The position numbers and the translations under genes were made by a program. Below the pieces are notes generated by a model, which did no database searches, had not been told where the DNA came from, and saw nothing but the letters and a program-made list of their open reading frames with translations. Source: Sphingomonas sp. NFR15 (lineage in GTDB: Bacteria; Pseudomonadota; Alphaproteobacteria; Sphingomonadales; Sphingomonadaceae). Taken from it: a stretch of DNA of 64,000 bases. Each line of letters opens with the position of its first letter. Within the stretch, counting starts at the first letter, position 1. The stretch is taken from the NCBI RefSeq assembly GCF_900103265.1, contig NZ_FMWX01000002.1, positions 124,001 through 188,000 of the forward strand, given 5' to 3'. This document shows, piece after piece, positions 43,874-52,811 of the stretch.

Positions 43874-44782
43874 ATGCCCGTGCAATCGCTGACCCATCTG
43901 CAACGCCTCGAATCCGAAGCGATCCACATCCTGCGCGAAGTGGTCGCGGAAGCCGACAAGCCGGTGATGCTCTATTCGGTCGGCAAGGACTCGGCGGTGA
44001 TGCTGCATCTCGCCAAGAAGGCTTTTTACCCCGCGCCGCCGCCCTTCCCGCTGCTTCACGTCGATACGACCTGGAAGTTCCGCGACATGTACGCGCTGCG
44101 CGACAAGGCGGCCGCCGATGCCGGCATGGAACTGCTCGTCTATCAGAACCCCGAGGCGCGCGAGAAGGGCATTAACCCGTTCGACCACGGCCCCTTGCAC
44201 ACCGATATGTGGAAGACCGAGGGGCTGAAGCAGGCGCTCGACCTCTACGGGTTCGATGCGGCGTTCGGTGGCGCGCGGCGCGACGAGGAGAAGAGCCGCG
44301 CCAAGGAACGCATCTTCTCGTTCCGCACCGCCTCGCACCGCTGGGACCCCAAGGCGCAGCGCCCCGAGCTCTGGCACCTCTACAACGCGCGCAAGGCCAA
44401 GGGCGAAAGCATGCGCGTGTTCCCGATCTCGAACTGGACCGAGCTCGACATCTGGCAGTACATCCAGTTCGAAAACATCGAGATCGTGCCGCTCTATTTC
44501 GCCGCGCCGCGCCCGACCGTCGAGCGCGACGGCATGCTGCTGATGGTCGACGATGATCGTTTCCGGCTGAACCCCGGCGAGGTGCCGGTGGAGCGCTCGA
44601 TCCGCTTTCGCACGCTCGGCTGCTATCCGCTGACCGGCGCGGTCGAGAGCGAGGCCAAGACGCTGCCGGAGGTGATCCAGGAAATGCTCCTCACCACCAC
44701 CAGCGAACGCCAGGGCCGCGCGATCGACAAGGACGGCGGCGACGCGAGCATGGAGAAGAAGAAGCAGGAGGGGTATTTTTGA
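43874..44782 (+). CDS. cysD: Sulfate adenylyltransferase subunit 2
   Basis: A 302-residue PP-loop ATPase that adenylates sulfate to APS together with CysN. The start [20 protein letters not shown] is typical, [17 protein letters not shown] is the PP-loop, and [20 protein letters not shown] is the conserved CysD block. The end, KKKQEGYF, is the family's usual C-terminus. No strong ribosome-binding site precedes the ATG. It is separated from cysNC by 193 bases that contain a palindromic repeat. Confidence 0.96.
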   Translation: MPVQSLTHLQRLESEAIHILREVVAEADKPVMLYSVGKDSAVMLHLAKKAFYPAPPPFPLLHVDTTWKFRDMYALRDKAAADAGMELLVYQNPEAREKGINPFDHGPLHTDMWKTEGLKQALDLYGFDAAFGGARRDEEKSRAKERIFSFRTASHRWDPKAQRPELWHLYNARKAKGESMRVFPISNWTELDIWQYIQFENIEIVPLYFAAPRPTVERDGMLLMVDDDRFRLNPGEVPVERSIRFRTLGCYPLTGAVESEAKTLPEVIQEMLLTTTSERQGRAIDKDGGDASMEKKKQEGYF

Positions 44783-44800
44783 TACGCGACCCCGCCCCAT

Positions 44801-44942
44801 CCCCGTTCGTGCTGAGCCCTTCGGCTGGCTGGCAAGCCAGCCGCTCAGGACAGGCTTCGGCCCAAGAGGCCGAAGTCGAAGCACGTGCCCCAAACGCCGC
44901 TGCCCGTGGCACGTCCTTCGACTTCGCTCAGGACGAACGGGC
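44801..44942. repeat. Intergenic palindromic repeat, type A (copy 3), inside the cys operon
   Basis: The outer ends read CCCGTTCGTGCTGAGC and the inverted GCTCAGGACGAACGGG. Inside are two further hairpins: GGCTGGCT with AGCCAGCC near 44824-44842, and CTTCGGCC with GGCCGAAG near 44854-44874. It lies between cysD and cysNC, so it will be transcribed and can fold in the mRNA. Confidence 0.7.
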
Positions 44943-44975
44943 TGGTGATGTTCCCGCTTCTCACGGGCAGACGAA

Positions 44976-46904
44976 ATGACCGACACCCAAGACCCGATCT
45001 ACCAGACCGACACCCTGATCGCCGAGGATATCGACGCGTATCTCGATGCGCATCAGCATAAGACGATGCTGCGTTTCATCACCTGCGGCTCGGTCGATGA
45101 CGGCAAATCGACGCTGATCGGGCGGCTGCTCTACGATTCGAAGATGATCTTCGAGGATCAGCTCGCCGCGCTCGAGGCGGACAGCAAGCGCGTCGGCACG
45201 CAGGGCGGCGAGATCGACTTCGCGCTGCTGGTCGACGGCCTCGCCGCCGAGCGCGAGCAGGGCATCACCATCGACGTCGCGTACCGCTTCTTCGCGACCG
45301 ACAAGCGCAAGTTCATCGTCGCCGACACGCCGGGCCACGAACAATATACCCGCAACATGGTGACCGGCGCCTCGACCGCCGACCTCGCGGTGATCCTGAT
45401 CGACGCGCGCAAAGGCGTGCTCGTCCAGACGCGGCGGCATTCGTACCTCGCCCACCTGATCGGCATCCGCAATATCGTGCTCGCGGTGAACAAGATGGAT
45501 CTGGTCGGCTACGACCAGAGCGTGTTCGACGGAATCGTCGCCGACTACACCGCCTTCGCCACCTCGATCGGCATCGAAAGCTTCGTCGCGATGCCGATCT
45601 CGGGCTTCAAGGGCGACAACATCACCACGCGCAGCGCCAATACGCCCTGGTACACCGGGCCAACGCTGATGGAACATCTCGAAACCGTCGCGGTCGATGC
45701 CACGCTCGACGCGCAGAAGCCGTTCCGCATGCCGGTGCAATGGGTCAACCGCCCCAACCTCGATTTCCGCGGCTTCGCCGGGCTGATCGCGAGCGGCGCG
45801 ATCCGACCGGGTGACGCGGTCCGCGTGCTGCCCTCGGGCAAGACGTCGACCGTCAAGGCCATCGTCACGCTGGACGGCGATCTTGACGAGGCGATCGCCG
45901 GCCAGTCGGTCACGCTCACGCTCGCCGACGAGGTCGATTGCTCGCGCGGCGACGTGATCGCCGCCGCCGACGCCCCGCCGCAGGTCGCCGACCAGTTCGA
46001 GGCGACGATCGTGTGGATGGACGAGGCCGAGATGCTGCCGGGCCGCCCCTATTGGCTCAAGATCGGCACGCAGACCGTCTCGGCTACACTCCAGCAGCCG
46101 AAATATCAGGTCAACGTCAACACGATGGAGCATCTCGCCGCGAAGACGCTCGATCTCAACGCGATCGGCGTCGCCAACCTCGCCACCGACCGGCCGATCG
46201 CGTTCGAACCCTATGCGCAGAACCGCGACCTCGGCGGCTTCATCCTGATCGACAAGATGACCAACGCCACCGTCGCGGCGGGGATGATCCACTTCAGCCT
46301 GCGCCGCGCCGACAATATCCACTGGCAGGCGGTCGACGTCAGCCGCGCCGCGCACGCCAGCCAGAAGTGGCAGGAGCCGCGCGTGGTGTGGCTGACCGGG
46401 CTGTCGGGGTCGGGCAAGTCGACGATCGCCAATATCGTCGAGAAGAAGCTGTACGCGCGCGGCAAGCACAGCTTCCTGCTCGACGGCGACAATGTCCGCC
46501 ACGGGCTCAACAAGGATCTCGGCTTCACCGATGCCGACCGCGTCGAGAACATCCGCCGCGTCGGCGAAGTCGCCAAGCTGATGACCGACGCCGGGCTGAT
46601 CGTCATTACCGCGTTCATCTCGCCGTTCCGCGCCGAGCGCGACATGGTGCGGCAGATGCTGCCCGCCGGCGAGTTCATCGAGGTGCATATCGACACCCCG
46701 CTCGCCGAGGCGGAGGCGCGCGACGTCAAGGGCCTCTACAAGAAGGCACGCGCCGGTCAGCTCAAGAATTTCACCGGCATCGACAGCCCCTATGAGCCGC
46801 CGCTCAACCCCGAAATCCGCATCGACACGACCAAGCTCAGCGCCGATCAGGCGGCGGACGTGATCGTCGAGGCGATCGTCGGCATCTGGAGCCATGACCT
46901 GTGA
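44976..46904 (+). CDS. cysNC: Bifunctional sulfate adenylyltransferase subunit 1 / APS kinase
   Basis: A 642-residue fusion. The first about 440 residues are the CysN GTPase: [35 protein letters not shown] and NKMDLVG are the G1, G3 and G4 motifs, and GTP hydrolysis drives APS formation with CysD. The rest is the APS kinase Cys[18 protein letters not shown] is its P-loop, [17 protein letters not shown] binds APS, and [14 protein letters not shown] follows. The product is PAPS. The gene ends in a GTGA overlap with cysQ. Confidence 0.96.
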   Translation: MTDTQDPIYQTDTLIAEDIDAYLDAHQHKTMLRFITCGSVDDGKSTLIGRLLYDSKMIFEDQLAALEADSKRVGTQGGEIDFALLVDGLAAEREQGITIDVAYRFFATDKRKFIVADTPGHEQYTRNMVTGASTADLAVILIDARKGVLVQTRRHSYLAHLIGIRNIVLAVNKMDLVGYDQSVFDGIVADYTAFATSIGIESFVAMPISGFKGDNITTRSANTPWYTGPTLMEHLETVAVDATLDAQKPFRMPVQWVNRPNLDFRGFAGLIASGAIRPGDAVRVLPSGKTSTVKAIVTLDGDLDEAIAGQSVTLTLADEVDCSRGDVIAAADAPPQVADQFEATIVWMDEAEMLPGRPYWLKIGTQTVSATLQQPKYQVNVNTMEHLAAKTLDLNAIGVANLATDRPIAFEPYAQNRDLGGFILIDKMTNATVAAGMIHFSLRRADNIHWQAVDVSRAAHASQKWQEPRVVWLTGLSGSGKSTIANIVEKKLYARGKHSFLLDGDNVRHGLNKDLGFTDADRVENIRRVGEVAKLMTDAGLIVITAFISPFRAERDMVRQMLPAGEFIEVHIDTPLAEAEARDVKGLYKKARAGQLKNFTGIDSPYEPPLNPEIRIDTTKLSADQAADVIVEAIVGIWSHDL

Positions 46905-47632
46905 GCCTGACCGACGCCGACCTCGCCGCGCACCTCGCCGAGACCGCCGGCACGCTGCTGCGCGCGGTGCGGGGCTCGGGCGTGTTGTCGCCCAAGGCGC
47001 TCGGGCTCGCCGGTGACCAGACCGCCAACCAGTTCCTCGTCCACGCGCTGCGCGACGCGCGGCCCGAGGACGGGCTGCTCTCCGAAGAGATGAAGTGCGA
47101 CGGCACCCGGCTCGGCATGCGCCGCGTGTGGATCGTCGATCCGGTCGATGGCACGCGCGAATATGGCGAGGCACGCGCCGACTGGGCGGTGCATGTCGCG
47201 CTCGCGATCGACGGCGTCGCCAGCATCGGCGCGGTCGCGCTGCCCGACGCCGGGCTGGTGCTGCGCAGTGATCGCCCCGCTCCGGTGCCGCCCCCGCCCG
47301 CGCAGTTGCGCATGGTCGTCAGCCGTACCCGTCCCGCGCCCGAGGCGATCGCGGTCGCGGGCAAGCTCGGCGCCGAGCTGGTGCCGATGGGATCGGCGGG
47401 CGCCAAGGCGATGGCGGTGGTGCTCGGGCAGGCCGACATCTACCTCCATTCGGGCGGGCAATACGAGTGGGACAGCGCCGCCCCGGTCGCGGTCGCGACC
47501 GCCTACGGGCTGCACTGCTCTCGGATCGACGGTTCGCCGCTGCGCTACAACAACGCCGACGTGTATATGCCCGATCTGCTGATCGCGCGTCCCGCGCATG
47601 CCGAAATGGTGCTCAAGCTGCTCAACACGTAA
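46901..47632 (+). CDS. cysQ: 3'(2'),5'-bisphosphate nucleotidase
   Basis: A 243-residue member of the lithium-sensitive inositol-phosphatase fold. LLSEEM gives the metal-binding Glu, [13 protein letters not shown] the DPxDGT site, and [12 protein letters not shown] the second metal/substrate loop. It hydrolyses PAP, the by-product of PAPS use, to AMP. The start is a GTG that overlaps the cysNC stop as GTGA. It completes a cysD-cysNC-cysQ sulfate activation operon. Confidence 0.93.
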   Translation: MSLTDADLAAHLAETAGTLLRAVRGSGVLSPKALGLAGDQTANQFLVHALRDARPEDGLLSEEMKCDGTRLGMRRVWIVDPVDGTREYGEARADWAVHVALAIDGVASIGAVALPDAGLVLRSDRPAPVPPPPAQLRMVVSRTRPAPEAIAVAGKLGAELVPMGSAGAKAMAVVLGQADIYLHSGGQYEWDSAAPVAVATAYGLHCSRIDGSPLRYNNADVYMPDLLIARPAHAEMVLKLLNT

Positions 47633-47635
47633 TCC

Positions 47636-47771
47636 TCCCCGCTTCGCGGCGAGGGGGGACCATTTTGCCTCTTCGGCAAAATGGTGGAGGCGGGCTTCCA
47701 CATAGGGTACGCTTGTGGAAGCCCCCTCCGTCGCGCTCCGCGCGCCACCTCCCGTGCCGGGAGGATAAGGA
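47636..47771. repeat. Intergenic palindromic repeat, type C (copy 2)
   Basis: A compound element framed by ATCCTCCCCG and CCGGGAGGAT. It contains two perfect hairpins: CCATTTTGC with GCAAAATGG (47660-47684), and GGGCTTCCACA with TGTGGAAGCCC (47692-47724). It fills the spacer after cysQ and may end that transcript. Related to 16397-16527. Confidence 0.7.
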
Positions 47772-47782
47772 AAGGATATCTC

Positions 47783-48064
47783 ATGCCGACCGCACGCTGG
47801 AACGGCGCGATCATCGCGCAATCGGACGATACCGTCGTCGTCGAGGGCAATCATTATTTCCCCGCCGACTCGGTCGATCCCGCCCTGCTGGAAGACAGCG
47901 CCACCCACACGATCTGCCCGTGGAAAGGCACCGCCAGCTACAAGACGATCGTCGTCGGCGGCGCGCGCAATCCCGATGCGGCCTGGTATTATCCCGATCC
48001 CAAGGCGGCCGCCGCCGAGATCAAGGGGCGGTTCGCGTTCTGGAAGGGCGTGACGGTCGCCTGA
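47783..48064 (+). CDS. DUF427 domain protein
   Basis: A 93-residue protein. ARWNGAIIAQSDDTVVVEGNHYFP followed by THTICPWKGTASYKTIVVGG and AAWYYPDPKAAAAEIKGRFAFWKG is the DUF427 pattern, with the conserved CPWKG and AWYYP blocks. The family is a compact beta fold of unknown function. AAGGAAAGGA precedes the ATG at 47783. Confidence 0.92.
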   Translation: MPTARWNGAIIAQSDDTVVVEGNHYFPADSVDPALLEDSATHTICPWKGTASYKTIVVGGARNPDAAWYYPDPKAAAAEIKGRFAFWKGVTVA

Positions 48065-48106
48065 CACCCGCTGGCGCGCACACGCGAGCGCGGGTATGGA
48101 GCGCGC

Positions 48107-48979
48107 ATGTCCACGACCTTCACGATCGACACCGCGACCAGCCGCGCCAATCCCACGCCGGCGCCGATGAAGCGGCTCACCGTGCCCGCGATCCGCAAGC
48201 GCAAGGGTGCGAATGGGAGTGGCGAGCCGCTGGTGATGCTCACCGCCTATACGGTGCGGATGGCGCAACTGCTCGATCCGCATTGCGACATCCTGCTGGT
48301 CGGCGACAGTCTCGGCCAGGTGATCTACGGCCTGCCTTCGACGCTGCCGGTCACGCTCGACATGATGTGCGCGCATGGCGCCGCGGTGGTGCGCGGCAGC
48401 TACCATTCGGTCGTCGTCATCGACATGCCGTTCGGCAGCTACGAGGCGAGCCCTGAAGCCGCCTTCGCCTCGGCGGCGCGGATCATGAGCGAGACCGGCG
48501 CGGCGGCGGTCAAGCTCGAGGGCGGCGTCGCGATGGCGCCGACCGTCGCCTTTCTGTCCGAACGCGGCATCCCGGTGATGGGGCATGTCGGCCTGACGCC
48601 ACAGGCGGTCAACGCGCTCGGCGGTTACGGCGCGCGCGGCCGCAGCGAGGCCGAGCACGCCAAGATCCTCGCCGACGCGCGCGCGATCGCCGATGCCGGC
48701 GCGTTCGCGATCGTCGCCGAGGGTATCCTCGAGCCGCTCGCCCGCACGATAACCGCCGAGGTGGCATGCCCGGTGATCGGCATCGGCGCCTCGGCGCAGT
48801 GCGACGGGCAGGTGCTCGTCACCGAGGATATGCTCGGGCTATTCGAGCGCACGCCGCGCTTCGTCAAGACGTTCGACGACATGGCTGGCCGCATTTCCGC
48901 CGCGGTTGAGACCTATGCGCGCGATGTCCGGTCGCGCACGTTCCCGGGCGTGGACCAGACGTATCTGCCGAAGGACTGA
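48107..48979 (+). CDS. panB: 3-methyl-2-oxobutanoate hydroxymethyltransferase
   Basis: A 290-residue TIM-barrel enzyme that adds a hydroxymethyl group from methylene-tetrahydrofolate to 2-oxoisovalerate, the first step of pantothenate synthesis. [51 protein letters not shown] and VAEGI are the family blocks. GGAG lies five bases before the ATG. PanC and PanD are not nearby. It reads towards the yfgM-like/bamB/der genes. Confidence 0.95.
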   Translation: MSTTFTIDTATSRANPTPAPMKRLTVPAIRKRKGANGSGEPLVMLTAYTVRMAQLLDPHCDILLVGDSLGQVIYGLPSTLPVTLDMMCAHGAAVVRGSYHSVVVIDMPFGSYEASPEAAFASAARIMSETGAAAVKLEGGVAMAPTVAFLSERGIPVMGHVGLTPQAVNALGGYGARGRSEAEHAKILADARAIADAGAFAIVAEGILEPLARTITAEVACPVIGIGASAQCDGQVLVTEDMLGLFERTPRFVKTFDDMAGRISAAVETYARDVRSRTFPGVDQTYLPKD

Positions 48980-49045
48980 GCCACTTCCCCTTGCTATCGC
49001 GGACCGCTAAGGTCCGCGCCTTCCCCGCCCGATTGGAGTTATGCG

Positions 49046-49744
49046 TTGGCTGTCCCGCCGAATACCGATGCCGCTTTCCTGCGCGAAGTCGATGAGGAGC
49101 TGCGCCGCGACCAGCTCGCTGGCGCGTGGCAACGTTACGGGCGGATCGCGATCGTCGCGATCGTCGCCGCGCTGGTCGCGTTCGGCGGCTATCTGCTGTG
49201 GCGCAGCCACCAGCAGTCCGAAGCGGGCGCCAAGGCCGAGACATTGCAGAAGGTGTATGACGGCATCGCCGCCAAGGATGCCGCCGCCGCCAAGCCGCTG
49301 CCCGATCTCGCCAAGGCGAGCGAGCCCGGCTACCGCGCGCTCGCGCAGTTCACCCAGGCCGATCTGCTGCTTCAGAAGAACGATCTGCCCGGCGCCGCCA
49401 AGCTGTTCGCGGCCATCGCCGCAGACAGCGGCGTCGGCCAGCCGTTCCGCGATCTCGCGCTGATCCGCCAGACCAGCGCCGAGTTCGACACGCTCAAGCC
49501 CGACGTGGTCGTCTCGCGGCTGCGCGATCTCGCCAAGCCGACCAACCCGTGGTTCGGCAGCGCGGCGGAGCTGGTCGCGATCGCCTATCTGCGCATGAAC
49601 AAGCCCGATCTGGCCGGGCCGCTCTTCGCGCAGATCGCGCGCAATGAGGATGTACCCGGCACGATCCGCCAGCGCGCCGTGCAGATGACGGGCGCGCTCG
49701 GTGTGGATGCCGTCGATCAGGCTGAGGACAAGAAGGCGAAATGA
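49046..49744 (+). CDS. YfgM-like membrane-anchored TPR protein
   Basis: A 232-residue protein with a cytoplasmic N-terminal helix, one transmembrane segment (IAIVAIVAALVAFGGYLLW, about 34-52) and a periplasmic tetratricopeptide-like part (ALAQFTQADLLLQKNDLPGA). This is the YfgM layout, a partner of the SecYEG/PpiD chaperone network in E. coli. The start is a TTG with GGAG eight bases upstream; the nearby ATG at 49041 is in another frame. It precedes bamB with an ATGA overlap, the same order as in E. coli. Confidence 0.83.
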   Translation: MAVPPNTDAAFLREVDEELRRDQLAGAWQRYGRIAIVAIVAALVAFGGYLLWRSHQQSEAGAKAETLQKVYDGIAAKDAAAAKPLPDLAKASEPGYRALAQFTQADLLLQKNDLPGAAKLFAAIAADSGVGQPFRDLALIRQTSAEFDTLKPDVVVSRLRDLAKPTNPWFGSAAELVAIAYLRMNKPDLAGPLFAQIARNEDVPGTIRQRAVQMTGALGVDAVDQAEDKKAK

Positions 49745-51117
49745 AGACGAGGATATTCCTGGCCGCGACGGCATCGGCTGCACTCGCGCTCAGCGGCTGC
49801 GCCGCGCTGAAGGGCTCCGGCCGCCACAAGACGCCGACGCTCGGCGAGCGGATTCCGATCCTCGCCTCCGAAAGCGCCGCCGACGCCGACAAGACCATCG
49901 CCGACGTCCAGGTGCTGCTGCCCGAGGCGACCGCAAACGACACCTGGGCACAGCCCGGCGGCAGCGCCGCCAAGTCGCTCGGCCAGCTCGCGCTCGGCAC
50001 GTCGCTGGCGCGGCAATGGACCGCGCAGATCGACGGCGGCTCGAACCGCCAGCGGCTCGGCTCGGCGCCGATCGTCGCCGACGGCAAGCTGTTCGCGGTC
50101 GATGTCGATGCGACGATCCACGCCTTCGACGCGGCGAGCGGCGCCAAGATCTGGACCGCAGACATCGCCAAGGGATCGGAAAAGAAGAACCGCTCCGCCC
50201 GCTTCGGCGGCGGCGCGAGCTTCGACGACGGCAAGATCTTCGCGACCGACGGCCTCGGCGATGTCGTCGCGTTCGATGCGAAGGACGGCAAGGAACTGTG
50301 GCGCGTCAAGCCCGGCGGCCCCTTGCGCAACGCGCCGACCGTCGCGCTCGGGCAGGTCTATGTGCTGAGCCAGGACAACCAGCTTTTCGCGCTTTCGCAG
50401 GCGGACGGCTCGATCGTCTGGTCGGGTTCGGGCTCGCTGGAGACGCAGGGCGTGTTCGGCGTGGCCGCACCGGCGGTCGCGCAGGGTACCGTGGTCGCGG
50501 GCTTCTCCTCGGGCGAATTGACCGCCTACCGCTATGAAAACGGCCGCACGCTCTGGCAGGATGCGCTGTCGCGCTCGAGCATCTCGACCTCGGTGTCCTC
50601 GCTCGCCGATATCGACGCCGATCCCGTGATCGATCGCGGCACCGTGTTCGCGGTCGGCCAGGGCGGCCGCACCGTCGCGATCGAGATCGCCTCCGGCCAG
50701 CGCCAGTGGGAGCAGAATTTCGCGGGCATTTCGACGCCGTGGGTCGCGGGCGAGTGGCTGTTCCTGGTCACCGACGACGCGCGGCTGGTCTGCCTCGCGC
50801 GCGGCACCGGCAAGGTGCGCTGGATCGCGCAGCTCCAGCATTACAAGAGCGACAAGATCGTCCCCGACGATGCGCCCAAGAAGAAAAAGAAGAAGAAGGA
50901 AAAGCACAAGAACCCGATCACCTGGTACGGCCCCGTGCTGGCCGGCGGGCGTCTGGTGCTCACCAATTCGCTCGGCCAGATCGTCTCGGCCGCGCCCGAG
51001 ACCGGCAAGGTGCTCGCGACGATCAACGCCAAGCAGGGCTTCACCCTGCCGCCGATCGTCGCGAAATCGACGCTCTACGTGCTCGATCAAAAGGGGCATG
51101 TGACCGCGTACAAGTGA
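49741..51117 (+). CDS. bamB: Outer-membrane protein assembly factor BamB
   Basis: A 458-residue lipoprotein (lipobox LSGC near residue 20) forming an eight-bladed propeller of PQQ-like repeats: AFDAASGAKIWTAD, AFDAKDGKELWRVKPGG, ALSQADGSIVWSG and so on. BamB is the accessory subunit of the BAM complex that inserts outer-membrane barrels. An unusual run of seven lysines then EKHK (near residue 380) lies in a loop between blades. The gene overlaps the yfgM-like gene by ATGA and is followed by a repeat and der. Confidence 0.93.
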   Translation: MKTRIFLAATASAALALSGCAALKGSGRHKTPTLGERIPILASESAADADKTIADVQVLLPEATANDTWAQPGGSAAKSLGQLALGTSLARQWTAQIDGGSNRQRLGSAPIVADGKLFAVDVDATIHAFDAASGAKIWTADIAKGSEKKNRSARFGGGASFDDGKIFATDGLGDVVAFDAKDGKELWRVKPGGPLRNAPTVALGQVYVLSQDNQLFALSQADGSIVWSGSGSLETQGVFGVAAPAVAQGTVVAGFSSGELTAYRYENGRTLWQDALSRSSISTSVSSLADIDADPVIDRGTVFAVGQGGRTVAIEIASGQRQWEQNFAGISTPWVAGEWLFLVTDDARLVCLARGTGKVRWIAQLQHYKSDKIVPDDAPKKKKKKKEKHKNPITWYGPVLAGGRLVLTNSLGQIVSAAPETGKVLATINAKQGFTLPPIVAKSTLYVLDQKGHVTAYK

Positions 51118-51131
51118 GCGGCCCCAACACA

Positions 51132-51250
51132 CCGTTCGTGCCGAGCGAAGTCGCGGGACACGCGAGCGCCTCCCACAAGCCGTTCGTGTCGAGCGAAGTC
51201 GAGACACCTGCTTTGGGCTGATCCCCCGACTACGATCGGGACGAACGGGG
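51132..51250. repeat. Intergenic palindromic repeat, type A (copy 4)
   Basis: Two direct units, CCGTTCGTGCCGAGCGAAGT at 51132 and CCGTTCGTGTCGAGCGAAGT at 51180, precede an inverted unit ending CGGGACGAACGGG near 51250. It lies between bamB and der. Confidence 0.7.
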
Positions 51251-51311
51251 TAGCGGACAAGCATACCGGCACGGGGGTGACGAAACCGCGCGCGTGCCGT
51301 AAGGGAGCGGG

Positions 51312-52670
51312 ATGCCCAATCTCCCCGTGGTCGCGATCATCGGCCGGCCCAATGTCGGCAAATCGACTCTGTTCAACCGCCTCGTCGGCAAGAAGCTCGC
51401 GCTCGTCGACGATCGCCCCGGCGTCACGCGTGATCGCCGCGAGGGCGATGCGACGCTGATCGGGCTCGATTTCCGCGTCATCGACACCGCCGGCTATGAG
51501 GATCAGGACGCCGCCTCGCTGCCCGGCCGGATGCGCCAGCAGACCGAGGCGGCGGTCGCCCAGGCCGATGTCGCGTTGTTCCTGATCGACGCACGCGCCG
51601 GCATCGTCCCGCTCGACGAGGAAATCGCGCGATGGCTGCGCGGATCGACCACGCCGATCGTGCTCGTCGCCAACAAGGCCGAGGGCCGCGCGGGCGAAGC
51701 GGGCATCATCGAGGCGCTCGCGCTCGGCTTCGGCGACCCGGTGCAGCTTTCCGCCGAGCACGGCGAAGGCATGGGCGAATTGTTCGAGGCGTTGCTGCCG
51801 CACCTCGAACGCGACGAGGAAGCGCCCCTCGAAGAGCCCGAGGATGAGGAATTTTACGAACAAGGCCCGCTCAAGCTCGCCATCATCGGCCGGCCCAACG
51901 CGGGCAAGTCGACGCTCATCAACAAGATGCTCGGCGAGGACCGGCTCATCACCGGCCCGGAAGCGGGCATCACGCGCGATTCGATCGCGATCGACTGGAC
52001 GTGGGAAGGCCGCCCGGTCCGCCTGATCGACACCGCCGGCATGCGCAAGAAGGCGCTGGTTCAGGACAAGCTCGAGAAGCTCTCGGTCGCCGACGCGCTC
52101 CACGCGATCGACTTCGCCGAAGTGGTCGTACTGCTGCTCGACGCCACGCGTGGGCTGGAGGCGCAGGATCTGCGGATCGCCGATGTGGCGTTGCAGGAAG
52201 GCCGCGCGCTGATCGTCGCGATCAACAAATGGGACGTCGCGGAAAACGCCAGCAGCCTGTTCAACGGCATCCGCAGCGCGCTCGAAGAGGGGCTCAGCCA
52301 GGTCAAGGGCCTGCCGGTGCTCACCGTCTCGGCGGCGACCGGCAAGGGCATCGACACGCTCATCAAGGTTGCGTTCGAAACGCGTGAGGCGTGGTCGCGC
52401 CGTGTCGGCACGGGCGAACTCAACCGCTGGTTCGAAAAGGCGGTCGACGCCAATCCCCCGCCCGCCCCCGGCGGCAAGCGGATCAAATTGCGCTATCTCA
52501 CCCAGGCCAAGACGCGTCCGCCCGGCTTCGTACTGTTCGGTACGCGCGTCGATCAACTGCCGATGAGCTACCAGCGCTATCTCATCAACGGCATACGGCG
52601 CGATCTGGGCTTCGGCGCGGTGCCGGTGCGGTTGACGTTACGCGCGCCGAAGAACCCGTTCGATCGTTAG
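51312..52670 (+). CDS. der: Ribosome assembly GTPase Der
   Basis: A 452-residue protein with two tandem GTPase domains and a KH-like C-terminal domain. The first has GRPNVGKSTLFNRL, DTAGYE and NKAE; the second GRPNAGKSTLINKML, DTAGMR and NKWD. Der is essential for 50S subunit maturation. GGGAGC lies just before the ATG. It is the last gene of the yfgM-like-bamB-der group. Confidence 0.96.
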   Translation: MPNLPVVAIIGRPNVGKSTLFNRLVGKKLALVDDRPGVTRDRREGDATLIGLDFRVIDTAGYEDQDAASLPGRMRQQTEAAVAQADVALFLIDARAGIVPLDEEIARWLRGSTTPIVLVANKAEGRAGEAGIIEALALGFGDPVQLSAEHGEGMGELFEALLPHLERDEEAPLEEPEDEEFYEQGPLKLAIIGRPNAGKSTLINKMLGEDRLITGPEAGITRDSIAIDWTWEGRPVRLIDTAGMRKKALVQDKLEKLSVADALHAIDFAEVVVLLLDATRGLEAQDLRIADVALQEGRALIVAINKWDVAENASSLFNGIRSALEEGLSQVKGLPVLTVSAATGKGIDTLIKVAFETREAWSRRVGTGELNRWFEKAVDANPPPAPGGKRIKLRYLTQAKTRPPGFVLFGTRVDQLPMSYQRYLINGIRRDLGFGAVPVRLTLRAPKNPFDR

Positions 52671-52675
52671 GAAAC

Positions 52676-52762
52676 CGTCGCTCCGGCGCGGGCCGGGGCC
52701 GCTGGGTGTTGCGCGACCCGGGTGCCCGGCACGCACCGGCCTGGACCTGCGTCGGGGCGACG
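52676..52762. repeat. Intergenic palindromic repeat, type B (degraded copy)
   Basis: The left arm CGTCGCTCCGGCGCGGGCCG and an inverted right arm ending GTCGGGGCGACG at 52762 match with several mismatches. It is a worn relative of the element at 60566-60653, lying between convergent der and the coiled-coil protein gene. Confidence 0.5.
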
Positions 52763-52811
52763 GCATCGTGGATATCGCGCCGGGCGGGCGGCTGAGGCGA
52801 CGCGTGGCGCC

